Shown: positions 47,274 to 57,150 of the stretch, piece after piece
Numbering within the stretch: the stretch's first letter is position 1
Layout: each line of letters opens with the position of its first letter
Assembly: GCF_030161435.1 (NCBI RefSeq)
Contig: NZ_BSSV01000007.1
Location: 124,001 to 188,000 of the forward strand
DNA from: Thalassotalea loyana
Lineage (GTDB): Bacteria > Pseudomonadota > Gammaproteobacteria > Enterobacterales > Alteromonadaceae
Length of the DNA: 64,000 nucleotides
Reading direction: 5' to 3'
Notes under the pieces: model-generated
Told to the model about the DNA's origin: nothing
The model's input: the letters and a program-made list of their open reading frames with translations, nothing else
The model's database searches: none
Program-made: the position numbers and the translations under genes

Positions 47274-48286
47274 CTGATTTTATTTGAAATCAATGGCACG
47301 GGAGCTTGGCGATAGGCTTGCGGTGTTATACCAAACCAACGTTTGAATGCACGCTGAAAAGCACTTTGTTCAGAGTAACCTAAAATCGTCGAAATATAGA
47401 TAAGTTTATGATTGGTTTGTGTTAGATAGCTAATTGCTAATTGTTGCCTGATGGCCTCAATTAGTTGGCTCAAATTTGTCTGTTCTTGTTGAAATTTTCG
47501 TTGGAGTTGGCGACTGCTTAACTCTAAATGTTGAGAAACGTCTTCCAAACTTGGAACTCCCGTAGGCAACTGCTCGATAATAAACTCGCGAATGATATCC
47601 ATTGAGGCTTTTTGACGTTTTATTGTCAGCTGGTGTTCAGCTTGGCTCAATAGTACATTCAATATTTCATCGTTAGCGCTGATGATTGGATGTAATAACG
47701 ACGATTGATTTATTTTTACGCCGTTAAAATTATCGCCGAATATAACGGGGCAACGAAAGAAAGCCTGGTACTCGTCGATATTCGTAGGACATCTATGTGT
47801 AAAATGGACACTAATAGGCGTATCGTTACTTCTGGTATAGGAAAAAGCAAATGTGAGCCAAGCAGTGATCACATGTTCTATATTGCTATCACTTGCCTGT
47901 GGATGTGCTATGTATCGCATGATAAATTGCTCATCTTTAATTTCGTGCTCTGCTTGACCAACATTACCTATTAAACATTGATAACGCTTTTGATAGTTTA
48001 AAGCAGCTAAAAGGTTGGGTGCGGCAACAACGATATGCCCTAAAATCCCCCATATACCTAATTCAAAAGCCTGACCAAATTTAAAGCCAATATTGGATTG
48101 TTGGAGCACATCCTTTCCGTAATCGAGTAATGCTTCATATTGTTCTAATGAATAAACACTTTGTGTTTGCGAAAATTCTAAGTCACTGGTGTTGATTAAT
48201 TCAAGCAGCACACGCTTTTCAACATCATGCTGCATTAGGTACTGAACGAGAGATTTAACGCTATATTGGGGAACTAGATATTGCAT
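47270..48286 (-). CDS. AraC family transcriptional regulator
   Basis: A 338-residue regulator of the OruR/GTX3-like type: an N-terminal ligand-binding domain (arabinose-binding-like, PF12625 type) and a C-terminal AraC HTH (about residues 240-335) ending GYSEQSAFQRAFKRWFGITPQAYR. It lies 3 bases downstream of the YhhN gene and converges with the AGMO-like gene, so these lipid-related genes are natural candidate targets; no operator could be identified. Confidence 0.88.
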   Translation of the reverse strand: MQYLVPQYSVKSLVQYLMQHDVEKRVLLELINTSDLEFSQTQSVYSLEQYEALLDYGKDVLQQSNIGFKFGQAFELGIWGILGHIVVAAPNLLAALNYQKRYQCLIGNVGQAEHEIKDEQFIMRYIAHPQASDSNIEHVITAWLTFAFSYTRSNDTPISVHFTHRCPTNIDEYQAFFRCPVIFGDNFNGVKINQSSLLHPIISANDEILNVLLSQAEHQLTIKRQKASMDIIREFIIEQLPTGVPSLEDVSQHLELSSRQLQRKFQQEQTNLSQLIEAIRQQLAISYLTQTNHKLIYISTILGYSEQSAFQRAFKRWFGITPQAYRQAPVPLISNKIS

Positions 48287-48289
48287 TTT

Positions 48290-48958
48290 CTATCGACGAT
48301 TAAATTGCATAGCGCCGCTGAAAATAAAAAATTGAGCGCTGTAATAAGTGAGCATAACCCACAAACTTGCCAATGGAATAGGGCTGACAAACATGTTTAT
48401 TGCTAGCAGGGTGTCTGAGAGTAAAAAACAAATCACACCAAAAAGCAGTTTACGGTTAATGCTTTTATAAAATGCGATAACAGCCATTAGCGTAATAACG
48501 ATTAAGTATACAGCAACGGGTACCATAAGCGCGTTAGCTGCCGGTATGATAATGCTCGCAGCAATCACACTAAATGCACAAATAGCAATAATTGAAATGA
48601 GTTTGTATTTATTGGTTTTGTTTGGGAGTTTGATAAAGTAAATACTGTAAAATATGTGCGCGATTAAAAAGCTAAGAAGCCCATACTGAAAGCTCATAGT
48701 AAATTCGATTGCTAAAAAAATATCGCCAATAAAGCTAAAAAGCAGTGCTATGCTCATCAACCATTTGTGTTTACCATCAAGTAGAGTGAAACAAGATAAA
48801 GCTAAAATAAATATCGGGAGTGCTTTAACACTGTACTGATAAGGGTAGGGAGTAAACGGCAAACTGATCAAATAAATCACAGCAGTTATAAAAAATATGC
48901 GCGAGATAGGGCTGCTTATTGAAGATAAGTCTGTGGTAGTAGCTGAATTATTAGTCAT
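48290..48958 (-). CDS. YhhN family lysoplasmalogenase-like membrane protein
   Basis: A 222-residue inner-membrane protein with about seven hydrophobic helices, matching the YhhN/TMEM86 family: LALSCFTLLDGKHKWLMSIALLFSFIGDIFLA and FGVICFLLSDTLLAINMF, each with a conserved Asp. The family includes lysoplasmalogenase (TMEM86B), which hydrolyses vinyl-ether bonds of lysoplasmalogens. The AraC gene follows after 3 bases. With the AGMO-like gene this suggests ether-lipid breakdown. Confidence 0.78.
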   Translation of the reverse strand: MTNNSATTTDLSSISSPISRIFFITAVIYLISLPFTPYPYQYSVKALPIFILALSCFTLLDGKHKWLMSIALLFSFIGDIFLAIEFTMSFQYGLLSFLIAHIFYSIYFIKLPNKTNKYKLISIIAICAFSVIAASIIIPAANALMVPVAVYLIVITLMAVIAFYKSINRKLLFGVICFLLSDTLLAINMFVSPIPLASLWVMLTYYSAQFFIFSGAMQFNRR

Positions 48959-48978
48959 AGTGTGTTGTTATTATCGTG

Positions 48979-49243
48979 ATACCAATTTTATTAAATATTT
49001 AGCCAATTCGGAGCCTCGACAGGGAAGTTAAAACAAAGCAAATTGATGCTGGTGTAGTCATTCTCCATCAAAACAATTTGCACAGTTACCTCTTTCCTGA
49101 CGAGCTCCCTGAGGGCCAGCTTAAAAGGTTTATATGCTACGTTGCTCAATTTAACAAGGGAATAACCATTCCCTGCATTAAGTGCCTTGCCTCTAAGCCT
49201 TTTAATTCTCGCTGAATGACCAAATATTTAATGTAATTGGTAT
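48979..49243 (-). repeat. Palindromic-end intergenic repeat, copy 3 (inverted)
   Basis: A 265-base element in the opposite orientation to copies 1 and 2. Its ends ATACCAATT...AATTGGTAT are inverted repeats of about 30 bases. On the minus strand the first half matches copies 1 and 2 closely (AGGCTTAGAGGCAAGG, GGAATGGTTATTCCC, AGGGAGCT), while the second half differs in sequence but keeps hairpins at the same places. Confidence 0.8.
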
Positions 49244-49318
49244 TAAAGGTTTTTTATAGCATTTAAATTTAATAATTAATACATTACAGCCAACTAAACT
49301 AAAGGACCTTTTCTTAAG

Positions 49319-49720
49319 ATGAGTAAAACTATGCTGGGTGTGATTTCCGGGATCAATGTATTTGTTAAAAATTATGATGAGGCAATCACATTTTATTGTG
49401 ATGTGCTTGGCTTTACGTTGGTTGAAAACACTGAAATAACGCCTGATTTTCGTTGGATAACAGTTAAACCAAGCGAAGAGAGTCAAACCCAGATTATTCT
49501 TGCTAAAGCTCAATCAGAAAGCCAGCTAGCCCTGGTAGGGAAGCAAGCGGGTAATGGGGTTTTGATGATTATCACCACTCAGGATTTTGATGCTAGTTAT
49601 CAAAAGATGAAACAGCTAGGTGTGCGTTTTATTGAAGAGCCACGTGATGAGCCATATGGTAAAGTGGTAATATTTGAAGATTTATATGGCAATAAATTTG
49701 ATTTGATTGAGCCTCTCTAA
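49319..49720 (+). CDS. VOC (glyoxalase/bleomycin resistance) family protein
   Basis: A 133-residue vicinal-oxygen-chelate protein made of two beta-alpha-beta-beta-beta units; the first contains VKNYDEAITFYCDVLGFTLVE and the second ends YGNKFDLIEPL with the metal-ligand Glu/Asp. Members are dioxygenases, isomerases or resistance proteins; the specific role is unknown. ATG 49319 is taken although AAGGA is 13 bases upstream; ATG 49331 is an alternative. Confidence 0.82.
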   Translation: MSKTMLGVISGINVFVKNYDEAITFYCDVLGFTLVENTEITPDFRWITVKPSEESQTQIILAKAQSESQLALVGKQAGNGVLMIITTQDFDASYQKMKQLGVRFIEEPRDEPYGKVVIFEDLYGNKFDLIEPL

Positions 49721-49828
49721 AGGTTTTTAATCCGTTCTACTGCGTTAATCGCTTCTCATGTAGCGATTGCCTTGTCTAACGAACCAAAAATTCATTTAGA
49801 ATCTGTTACTTGAGATACAACAATAAAA

Positions 49829-49860
49829 ACAAAAAACGGAGCACTAGGCTCCGTTTTTAT
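49829..49860. terminator. Bidirectional terminator, prs side
   Basis: ACGGAGC and GCTCCGT pair around a short loop, flanked by runs of A and T. It ends the minus-strand prs operon 17 bases after the stop. Confidence 0.82.
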
Positions 49861-49876
49861 TAAGTTATGTCTACGA

Positions 49877-50824
49877 TTAGTCTTCGAACATCGCAGAGAT
49901 TGACTCTTCGTTGCTTACACGACGAATCGCTTCAGATAACATGCCACTTAACGTTAATTGACGTAAGTTAGGTAATGCTTTCAACTCTTTCGATAAAGGA
50001 ATTGAGTCAGTTACGATAACTTCGTCTATAACAGAGTCTTTTAAGTTTTGCACAGCATTGCCAGAAAGTACTGGGTGAGTTGCGTATGCATATACATTTT
50101 TCGCCCCGTGATCTTTTAATGCTGCAGCTGCTTTCGCAAGCGTGCCACCGGTATCAATCATGTCATCAACGATGATACAGTCACGGCCTTCAACGTCACC
50201 AATGATGTGCATTACTTGCGCAACGTTTGCTTTAGGGCGACGCTTATCGATGATTGCTAAGTCTGCATCATCTAATAACTTGGCAACAGCACGTGCACGA
50301 ACAACACCGCCAATGTCCGGAGAAACAACAACTGGGTTGTCTAACTCTTTCTCAACCATGTCTTCAAGAAGGATTGGTGTACCAAAAACGTTGTCTACTG
50401 GTACATCGAAGAAGCCTTGAATTTGTTCAGCGTGAAGATCAACCGTTAAAACACGGTCAACACCAACGCTAGATAAGAAGTCAGCAACTACTTTAGCAGT
50501 AATTGGTACACGAGCACTGCGTACACGACGATCTTGACGAGCATAACCAAAGTAAGGCATTACCGCTGTAATACGGCCAGCAGATGCACGACGAAGTGCG
50601 TCTACCATCACGATTAATTCCATTAAGTTGTTGTTAGTTGGTGCACAAGTTGATTGGATGATGAATACATCGGCACCGCGGACGTTTTCAGTGATTTCAA
50701 CACTGATTTCACCGTCGCTGAAACTACCTACTTTTGCTTCACCTAAACCCATGTATAAGCGGTCAGCAATTTTCTTAGCCAGTTCAGGGGTGGCGTTACC
50801 CGCAAAGATCTTCATGTCAGGCAC
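49877..50824 (-). CDS. prs: Ribose-phosphate pyrophosphokinase
   Basis: A 315-residue PRPP synthetase supplying PRPP for nucleotides, His, Trp and NAD. The signature [28 protein letters not shown] and the PRPP loop [14 protein letters not shown] are all present; length is that of the bacterial class I enzyme. It is preceded by ispE and lolB in the usual lolB-ispE-prs order. Confidence 0.97.
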   Translation of the reverse strand: MPDMKIFAGNATPELAKKIADRLYMGLGEAKVGSFSDGEISVEITENVRGADVFIIQSTCAPTNNNLMELIVMVDALRRASAGRITAVMPYFGYARQDRRVRSARVPITAKVVADFLSSVGVDRVLTVDLHAEQIQGFFDVPVDNVFGTPILLEDMVEKELDNPVVVSPDIGGVVRARAVAKLLDDADLAIIDKRRPKANVAQVMHIIGDVEGRDCIIVDDMIDTGGTLAKAAAALKDHGAKNVYAYATHPVLSGNAVQNLKDSVIDEVIVTDSIPLSKELKALPNLRQLTLSGMLSEAIRRVSNEESISAMFED

Positions 50825-50946
50825 TGTCAGTTCCTCAGAAACTTTTTGACATTAAAATTAACGCTAATAGTCAAAAACTAATAGTCAGTAACTATGAGCA
50901 ATGAATTTACTTTTCGCCAATTTTACATTGGCATTTTCAATGCTAT

Positions 50947-51798
50947 TTAGAATGACAACTTCTCAATAGCATGTTGTAAAGGAGAAATATTAGCTCCTTT
51001 AGCTACAAACGATTCAATTCCAGACGGCAATTTACTTTGAATGTAACGTGCCTCTTGTTCAGTAGCAAAGCTTGAAAAAACACAAGCACCTGTTCCAGTC
51101 ATTTGAGACGGCGCGTATTCTATCAACCAAGCTATTAGGTTGGCAACCTCAGGATAGTGATTTATTACCCAATCTTGGCAATCATTATGACATTGTTCTA
51201 AGTGATAATTTGATTTATCAATTAGCGGCGTGTTGCGCGTTAAATCTTCAGCGCCAAATACTTGGGCTGTTGAGATGCTGACAGCAGGTTTAGTGACTAA
51301 ATACCAGTGCTCAACGGGCGATTGTGGTGTGATAATTTCGCCAACTCCTTCAGCAAAAGAGGCATAACCGTGTACAAAAATCGGTACATCAGCGCCAAGT
51401 TCAAGGCCAATATCAGCAAGCGTTTGTTTATCTAAATCGAGCTTCCATAATGTATTAAGAGCAATCAAAACGGTGGCTGCGTTAGAAGAGCCACCTCCAA
51501 GTCCGCCGCCCATTGGAAGGATCTTATCAATTGATATTTTAACGCCTTGTGATACTCCACTGTAGGTTTGAAGTTTTTTTGCAGCGCGATAAATAAGGTT
51601 ATCTTCAATAGCTACACCATCAAATTCGGTAAGTAGCTCGACTGTTTGACCATTAGTAACCTCAAAATGCAAGGTATCGCCGTAGTCTAAGAACTGGAAT
51701 AAGGTTTGGAGGTTGTGATAGCCATTGCTACGTTGACCGGTAATATGAAGAAATAAGTTAAGCTTGGCTGGCGCTGGAAAGCTAAAAATACGGCTCAC
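50947..51798 (-). CDS. ispE: IspE, CDP-ME kinase
   Basis: A 283-residue GHMP kinase phosphorylating 4-diphosphocytidyl-2-C-methylerythritol in the MEP isoprenoid pathway. The substrate motif PAPAKLNLFLHI and the ATP motif PMGGGLGGGSSNAA are present, and the C-terminal MTGTGACVFS follows. It begins 3 bases after lolB stops. Confidence 0.96.
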   Translation of the reverse strand: MSRIFSFPAPAKLNLFLHITGQRSNGYHNLQTLFQFLDYGDTLHFEVTNGQTVELLTEFDGVAIEDNLIYRAAKKLQTYSGVSQGVKISIDKILPMGGGLGGGSSNAATVLIALNTLWKLDLDKQTLADIGLELGADVPIFVHGYASFAEGVGEIITPQSPVEHWYLVTKPAVSISTAQVFGAEDLTRNTPLIDKSNYHLEQCHNDCQDWVINHYPEVANLIAWLIEYAPSQMTGTGACVFSSFATEQEARYIQSKLPSGIESFVAKGANISPLQHAIEKLSF

Positions 51799-51801
51799 AG
51801 T

Positions 51802-52416
51802 CTAAGTTTCCCATCGGTTTATTTGCAGTTTAATTGTTAACTCACCCTGTGTGATGTCAACTTTATGAGGCAACATAACATTGTTAACACTCTTAAATTG
51901 ACGGTATTTTACCTGCCATTGTCGTTGATTAAAATCGCTGGTTAACATATTGGGGAAATTAGCCGGTGTTTGATAGGTTAATTTGTCACCGGGTAGGTAA
52001 GGACTTCCTTTTACCCAATGACTTAACGCTTCAACGGGTAATGTTATACCAGTTAACTGCCAAATGAGGACAGCGAGGTTTTTGCCTTGATGCTCTTCAC
52101 CATCGGCTTGAATCACATACGTGTTGTTGCTTTGTTCGATCTCTAGAATATTAATACCAAGAAAAGTTGAAAGGCTAAGCTTTTCTACTTCATGATCTTT
52201 GACTTGCCATAAAACATTAGCACTTTGCCTTTCTTTTGGGCTAATAAAGGCTAATTTCCCTTTAAATTGCCAGTTTGATAACTGATTGAGTACGGCTTGA
52301 TGCTCTGTTGATGAGGTCTGACTGGAAACGGGCGTTTGCTTAGTCGTACTACAGCCAGAGAGCAGAAGAATAATGGTGAAAAGTAAATAATTTATTGTCT
52401 TGTACGATGATTTCAT
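51802..52416 (-). CDS. lolB: LolB, outer-membrane lipoprotein receptor
   Basis: A 204-residue lipoprotein that takes cargo lipoproteins from LolA into the outer membrane. Signal peptide II with lipobox LLSGC is seen at residues 18-22 when started at 52416. The N-terminal NWQFKGKLAFISPKER motif is that of LolB. The longer frame upstream would place 20 residues before the signal peptide. Its partner complex LolCDE opens this window. Confidence 0.93.
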   Translation of the reverse strand: MKSSYKTINYLLFTIILLLSGCSTTKQTPVSSQTSSTEHQAVLNQLSNWQFKGKLAFISPKERQSANVLWQVKDHEVEKLSLSTFLGINILEIEQSNNTYVIQADGEEHQGKNLAVLIWQLTGITLPVEALSHWVKGSPYLPGDKLTYQTPANFPNMLTSDFNQRQWQVKYRQFKSVNNVMLPHKVDITQGELTIKLQINRWET

Positions 52417-52605
52417 TATTTTAATCGTTTTAGTGCGAAACAACTTATTTGAACACAGCTTGTAAGGTGCTTTCAATCATAAGCGTTTTTTCGTAAAATA
52501 CCCCGAATATTTGTATTGGCTTTAAAATTTTGATTATTTGATGGAATTATCATCAGTGTAAGCCATTATTTGCTTGAATTTCATAACGGGTTTACTTTTT
52601 CTTCT

Positions 52606-53889
52606 ATGTCAATTGTCGCTGTTGGTATCAACCATAAAACTGCACCCGTGTCGGTGAGGGAGAAAATAGCCTTTAGCCCAGACACTTTAACAGTTGCTCT
52701 ACAAGAAATGTTATCTCAGGTTGAATGCCAAGAGGCAGCTATTCTCTCAACCTGCAATCGTACTGAGCTTTATTTAGTGAAGCCCGGCGAGCATGACTTA
52801 ACGCAAGAAAAAGTCGTTGCATGGTTGGAAAATCATCATAATATTCCTGCATCTACGCTCGTGCCAAGTTTATATTGGCACCAAGATCAAAAAGCTGTTA
52901 CACACATGATGCGTGTGGCATGTGGCTTAGATTCGTTAGTGCTAGGTGAACCGCAAATCCTTGGTCAGATGAAACAGGCTTACAGCCAAGCAAAAGCTGC
53001 TGGTTCAATGGCCCTTGTCATGGATCGTTTGTTCCAACGAACATTTGGTGTCGCGAAACAAGTTAGAACAGAAACCGAAATAGGTGAAAATGCGGTTTCG
53101 GTTGCCTTTGCTGCCGTTAATTTGGCCAAGCATATTTTCGGCAAGTTGAACAAAGCCCGCGTATTGCTTGTTGGTGCAGGCGAAACCATCGAATTAGTAG
53201 CTAAGCACCTGTATGATAATCAAGTCGGTCATATTACTGTTGCCAACAGAACGATTTCTCGTGCAGAAGGCATGGCAAAGCAAATTGGCGCTGATGTAAT
53301 TACACTTGCGCAAATTCCTGATCAAATGGCGAAAGCCGATATTGTGATTAGCTCAACCGGCTCTACGTTACCTATTATTGGTAAAGGTATGGTGGAAACC
53401 GCCTTAGCTGAACGTAAGCATAGACCAATGTTTATGGTCGATTTAGCGGTGCCAAGGGATATTGAAGAACAAGTAACAGAGCTAGAAGACGTATTTTTAT
53501 ATACGGTTGATGATTTGCAAACAATTATTGCTCAAAACATTGAAAATCGTAGGAAAGCAGCGGTACAAGCTGAGTCGATTGTTTCCGATCAAGCCGATAA
53601 CTTTATGTTATGGCTGAGAGGACTAAATACTCAAGATGCCGTTATTAGCTATCGAAACCAATGTATGAGCGAGCGAGATGTCTTATTAGAGCGCGCTCAA
53701 AGTCAGTTAGCCAATGGCAAGAGCCCAGAAGCCGTAATAAATGAGCTAGCAACAAAATTAACGAATAAATTAATGCACGCGCCAACTAATGCTTTGCAAA
53801 AGGCGGCACAAGGTGGCGAGTTAGACAAACTTATCTATTTGCGTGATGTTTTTAACCTAGATGTTGAAAATATCCGCAACAAAAAATAG
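52606..53889 (+). CDS. hemA: HemA, glutamyl-tRNA reductase
   Basis: A 427-residue enzyme reducing glutamyl-tRNA to glutamate-1-semialdehyde, the first step of tetrapyrrole synthesis. The catalytic Cys is in STCNRTELY, the motif MRVACGLDSLVLGEPQILGQ is intact, and LLVGAGETIELVAKHL binds NADPH. ATG 52606 gives the family start MSIVAVGINHKTAP; no strong ribosome site precedes it. It leads hemA-prfA-prmC and is divergent from lolB. Confidence 0.96.
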   Translation: MSIVAVGINHKTAPVSVREKIAFSPDTLTVALQEMLSQVECQEAAILSTCNRTELYLVKPGEHDLTQEKVVAWLENHHNIPASTLVPSLYWHQDQKAVTHMMRVACGLDSLVLGEPQILGQMKQAYSQAKAAGSMALVMDRLFQRTFGVAKQVRTETEIGENAVSVAFAAVNLAKHIFGKLNKARVLLVGAGETIELVAKHLYDNQVGHITVANRTISRAEGMAKQIGADVITLAQIPDQMAKADIVISSTGSTLPIIGKGMVETALAERKHRPMFMVDLAVPRDIEEQVTELEDVFLYTVDDLQTIIAQNIENRRKAAVQAESIVSDQADNFMLWLRGLNTQDAVISYRNQCMSERDVLLERAQSQLANGKSPEAVINELATKLTNKLMHAPTNALQKAAQGGELDKLIYLRDVFNLDVENIRNKK

Positions 53890-53915
53890 ACCTCAAAAAG
53901 AGAACCTGAATTTCC

Positions 53916-55007
53916 ATGAATAAATCAGTTTATTTAAAACTTGAAGGCTTGGTAGAGCGCTTTGAAGAAGTACAAGCGTTGTTATCTGATCCCGAAACAA
54001 TTTCGAATCAAGATAAGTTTATGGCGTTGTCTAAAGAGTTTAAGCAACTAGAAGTTGTGGTTAAAGCTTTTAATGACTTTCGTGGCGCCGAAGATGACCT
54101 AACAACGGCTGAAGAAATGCTTAAAGAAGATGATCCTGATATGCGAGAAATGGCGCAGGAAGAATTCAAAGCAGCTAAAAAGGCTATCGAAGAACTTGAG
54201 CATGAGTTACAGATTCTTCTTTTACCGCGTGACCCTAATGATGACAATAACTGTTTTGTCGAGATTCGTGCCGGTGCTGGTGGTGACGAAGCCGCTATTT
54301 TTGCTGGCGACTTATTCCGCATGTACTCGTGTTATGCGGAGAAGAAGGGCTGGAAAGTTGAAGTCATGAACATGAACGAGTCAGAGCAGGGCGGTTACAA
54401 AGAGATTATCGCAAAAGTGAATGGCGAAGGCGTTTATGGTGAAATGAAGTTTGAATCAGGTGGGCACCGTGTTCAACGTGTACCTGAAACAGAATCTCAG
54501 GGCCGTGTTCATACGTCAGCGTGTACCGTTGTGGTTATGCCTGAAATACCGGAATCTGAAGCAATTGAAATTAACAAAGCTGACTTAAAAGTTGATACGT
54601 TCCGTGCCTCGGGTGCGGGTGGTCAGCACGTTAACAAAACTGACTCTGCTATTCGTATTACCCATATTCCTACGGGGATTGTGGTTGAGTGTCAGGACCA
54701 ACGTTCGCAACACAAAAACCGTGCTCAAGCAATGTCTGTACTTGCAGCTCGTTTGCAACAAGCTGAAGATGATAAGCGTCGTGCAGAAGAGGAATCGTCG
54801 CGTCGTAGCCTAGTGGCAAGTGGTGATCGAAGTGAACGTATTAGAACATACAACTTCCCGCAGGGTCGTATGTCTGATCATCGCATCAACTTAACCTTAT
54901 ATCGTCTAAACGAGGTGATGGAAGGTAACTTACAGTTGGTCATGGACCCAATCTTACAAGAAAACCAAGCTGATTTATTAGCTGCACTTTCTGAACAAAA
55001 CCAATAA
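53916..55007 (+). CDS. prfA: Peptide chain release factor 1
   Basis: A 363-residue class I release factor reading UAA and UAG. The GGQ motif is in [11 protein letters not shown], and the codon-recognition region PxT reads VPETES. It starts 26 bases after hemA and ends 8 bases before prmC, whose product methylates its GGQ glutamine. Confidence 0.97.
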   Translation: MNKSVYLKLEGLVERFEEVQALLSDPETISNQDKFMALSKEFKQLEVVVKAFNDFRGAEDDLTTAEEMLKEDDPDMREMAQEEFKAAKKAIEELEHELQILLLPRDPNDDNNCFVEIRAGAGGDEAAIFAGDLFRMYSCYAEKKGWKVEVMNMNESEQGGYKEIIAKVNGEGVYGEMKFESGGHRVQRVPETESQGRVHTSACTVVVMPEIPESEAIEINKADLKVDTFRASGAGGQHVNKTDSAIRITHIPTGIVVECQDQRSQHKNRAQAMSVLAARLQQAEDDKRRAEEESSRRSLVASGDRSERIRTYNFPQGRMSDHRINLTLYRLNEVMEGNLQLVMDPILQENQADLLAALSEQNQ

Positions 55008-55015
55008 TAGGTTAT

Positions 55016-55867
55016 ATGTTTAGCGTACCAATTACGGTTAAACAATTAATTGGCCAAGCGAGCCAATTGCTCAACGGAAAATCTGACAGTCAACAACTTG
55101 ATTGTCAGATTTTGCTTTGTAACACCCTAAAAAAACCACAAAGCTACGTATTTACTTGGCCTGATGTTCAGCTAACAGAGCAGCAGGTTACTGAGTTTAC
55201 GGAACTCTTTAAACGTCGCTTAGCGGGTGAACCTATTGCTTATATCGTTGGTGAAAAAGAGTTTTGGTCATTAAGTTTGAAGGTATCACCAGCAACACTG
55301 ATACCAAGACCTGATACAGAAACTTTAGTTGACCTTGTCTTAGCGAATCATCAACAAGCAACATTGGATTTATTGGATCTGGGGACAGGAACTGGTGCGA
55401 TTGCATTAGCGTTAGCCAGTGAACAGCCAGATTGGCATGTTGAAGCGATAGACTTTAATCATGATGCCGTTGCTTTAGCTAATGAAAACAAACAGCGAAA
55501 TAATCTAGATAGGGTGTCAATTTATCAAAGTGATTGGTTTGGTAACATTGATAACAAATTTGATGTGATTGTTTCAAACCCTCCGTATATTGATGAGCAA
55601 GATCCGCACTTAGATGAAGGTGACGTAAGGTTTGAACCAAATTCAGCATTAGTTGCCAAAGAGCAAGGTTTAGAAGACTTAAAGCACATTATCGCAACCG
55701 CTAGAGGATATTTTAAATCGACAGGCGGCTGTTTGTACTTGGAGCATGGTTATGATCAAGCTCAGCAGGTACAAGCCCTATTTGTAGAATATGGCTATCA
55801 AAATCCAAGAACACAAAAAGATTTAGGTGATAACCCGCGTATCACGTATGCTAGCTTTTCGAGTTAA
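55016..55867 (+). CDS. prmC: PrmC, release factor glutamine methyltransferase
   Basis: A 283-residue AdoMet enzyme that methylates the GGQ glutamine of release factors. It shows the AdoMet motif LDLGTGTGAIALALA and the catalytic NPPY (VSNPPYIDEQ), with an N-terminal helical domain. It closes the hemA-prfA-prmC unit. Confidence 0.96.
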   Translation: MFSVPITVKQLIGQASQLLNGKSDSQQLDCQILLCNTLKKPQSYVFTWPDVQLTEQQVTEFTELFKRRLAGEPIAYIVGEKEFWSLSLKVSPATLIPRPDTETLVDLVLANHQQATLDLLDLGTGTGAIALALASEQPDWHVEAIDFNHDAVALANENKQRNNLDRVSIYQSDWFGNIDNKFDVIVSNPPYIDEQDPHLDEGDVRFEPNSALVAKEQGLEDLKHIIATARGYFKSTGGCLYLEHGYDQAQQVQALFVEYGYQNPRTQKDLGDNPRITYASFSS

Positions 55868-55908
55868 CATTTCTTTATTTCAACAATAATAATCAACAAG
55901 GATAAATA

Positions 55909-56274
55909 ATGAAGCATTTACACATGACATTGGCCGCATTGAGCATTGGCTTGTTCTTTTTACGTTTTGTTTGGCTCATGATGGGATCAGCACAACTTGA
56001 CAAGAAATGGGTAAAAATAACACCACACGTTATCGATACTTTATTATTAACGGTTGGTATCGTTATGGCAGTAAAACTTGCGTTAAGCCCTTTTGAATAC
56101 ATGTGGTTTGGTGAAAAGCTATTAGCTGTTGTCGCTTATATTTTCACGGGGTTTTATACCTTGAAATTAGCGCGAAATAAACCAATGCAAATCGTGGGTT
56201 TTCTTGGCGCGATGGGGTGGGTGATGCTCATTTTCCGATTAGCGATGTCAAAACAACCGCTTTTCTTTGTATAA
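55909..56274 (+). CDS. SirB2 family membrane protein
   Basis: A 121-residue protein with four hydrophobic helices and the SirB2 features FLRFVWLMMGSA and HVIDTLLLTVGI. The function is unknown; the family always sits near prmC, sirB1 and kdsA in gammaproteobacteria, as here. Confidence 0.88.
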   Translation: MKHLHMTLAALSIGLFFLRFVWLMMGSAQLDKKWVKITPHVIDTLLLTVGIVMAVKLALSPFEYMWFGEKLLAVVAYIFTGFYTLKLARNKPMQIVGFLGAMGWVMLIFRLAMSKQPLFFV

Positions 56275-56336
56275 GTATTGAATTGCCACGATATACCCTT
56301 ATATAGCATCTAATTAAGAAGTTTTTGAAGTAGTAG

Positions 56337-57137
56337 ATGAACGAATTATTATTAGCCGAAATTAAGTCAGATAACATTAAATTATTGGATACTCTTGTAT
56401 TAATTGAAGAGTTTATTTTCGGTCCAGGCATTAAACCTATTCCACAAGTTCAGGCGCTTGCAGATCATTGTTTGACAGAGATAGAGGAAATAGAAGGCGA
56501 GTTATCGCAAGCAGAAAGCTTAATAAATGAATTGTTTGTCAACCAACTTTTTCTTGATAAGCAGCACGCTTTATGGCCTGTGACTAGTCATCAAATTGTA
56601 CCTAGTTTGCTATATAGAATAATGTCGCCTTCGTTAAAGTGCATTATTATTTCTCATATTATTCGCCACTGTGGTTTTGAAGCTAACATCGTCTATGTGC
56701 CAGATAAGATCATGGTCCAACTGGTTTGTGACGAAGATTACACAATAATCTTTGATCCGGTTGTCGGTGAGTCGTTAACTTGGGAAGACCTAGCTGAACG
56801 CATGTCGGATAGCGATCACTTTGTGAACTATCAACAAGTCGAGCCATTATCTGATAAAGAGGTGTTGCTTAAACACCTCTCAAGCTTGAAGTCGGCGTTA
56901 ATCAGGGAAAATAAATATCGCCAGGCGCTAAAATGTATGGACGTCATATTAGCATTAAAACCAGATGATCCTTATCAACGCAGAGATCGTGGTTTTTTGC
57001 TTCATCAACTTGATTGTTTTAAAGTGGCTTACGATGATTATCGATTTTTTGTTGAGCAATGTCCGCAAGATCCGGCCGCTCAACTTTTAAAATTACAATT
57101 AGAAAATATTACGATTTCAGATACAATTTTACACTAA
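56337..57137 (+). CDS. SirB1 family transglutaminase-like/TPR protein
   Basis: A 266-residue protein of the SirB1 group: an N-terminal transglutaminase-like domain (residues 30-160) in which the catalytic Cys of classical transglutaminases is not evident, and C-terminal TPR-like repeats (KYRQALKCMDVILALKPDDPYQRRDRGFLLHQLD split over two helices). Its function is unknown. It lies 62 bases after the SirB2 gene and before a DUF819 transporter. Confidence 0.85.
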   Translation: MNELLLAEIKSDNIKLLDTLVLIEEFIFGPGIKPIPQVQALADHCLTEIEEIEGELSQAESLINELFVNQLFLDKQHALWPVTSHQIVPSLLYRIMSPSLKCIIISHIIRHCGFEANIVYVPDKIMVQLVCDEDYTIIFDPVVGESLTWEDLAERMSDSDHFVNYQQVEPLSDKEVLLKHLSSLKSALIRENKYRQALKCMDVILALKPDDPYQRRDRGFLLHQLDCFKVAYDDYRFFVEQCPQDPAAQLLKLQLENITISDTILH

Positions 57138-57150
57138 CTTCGGAGACTTC

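Noticed and set aside
49202-49513. 103-codon minus-strand frame across repeat copy 3 and the VOC gene
   Set aside because: It runs through the repeat end and antisense to a well-supported VOC gene, with no ribosome site or family match.
49739-49790. Hairpin AATCGCT/AGCGATT after the VOC gene as a terminator
   Set aside because: No T run follows on the plus strand, so the evidence is too weak to list it.
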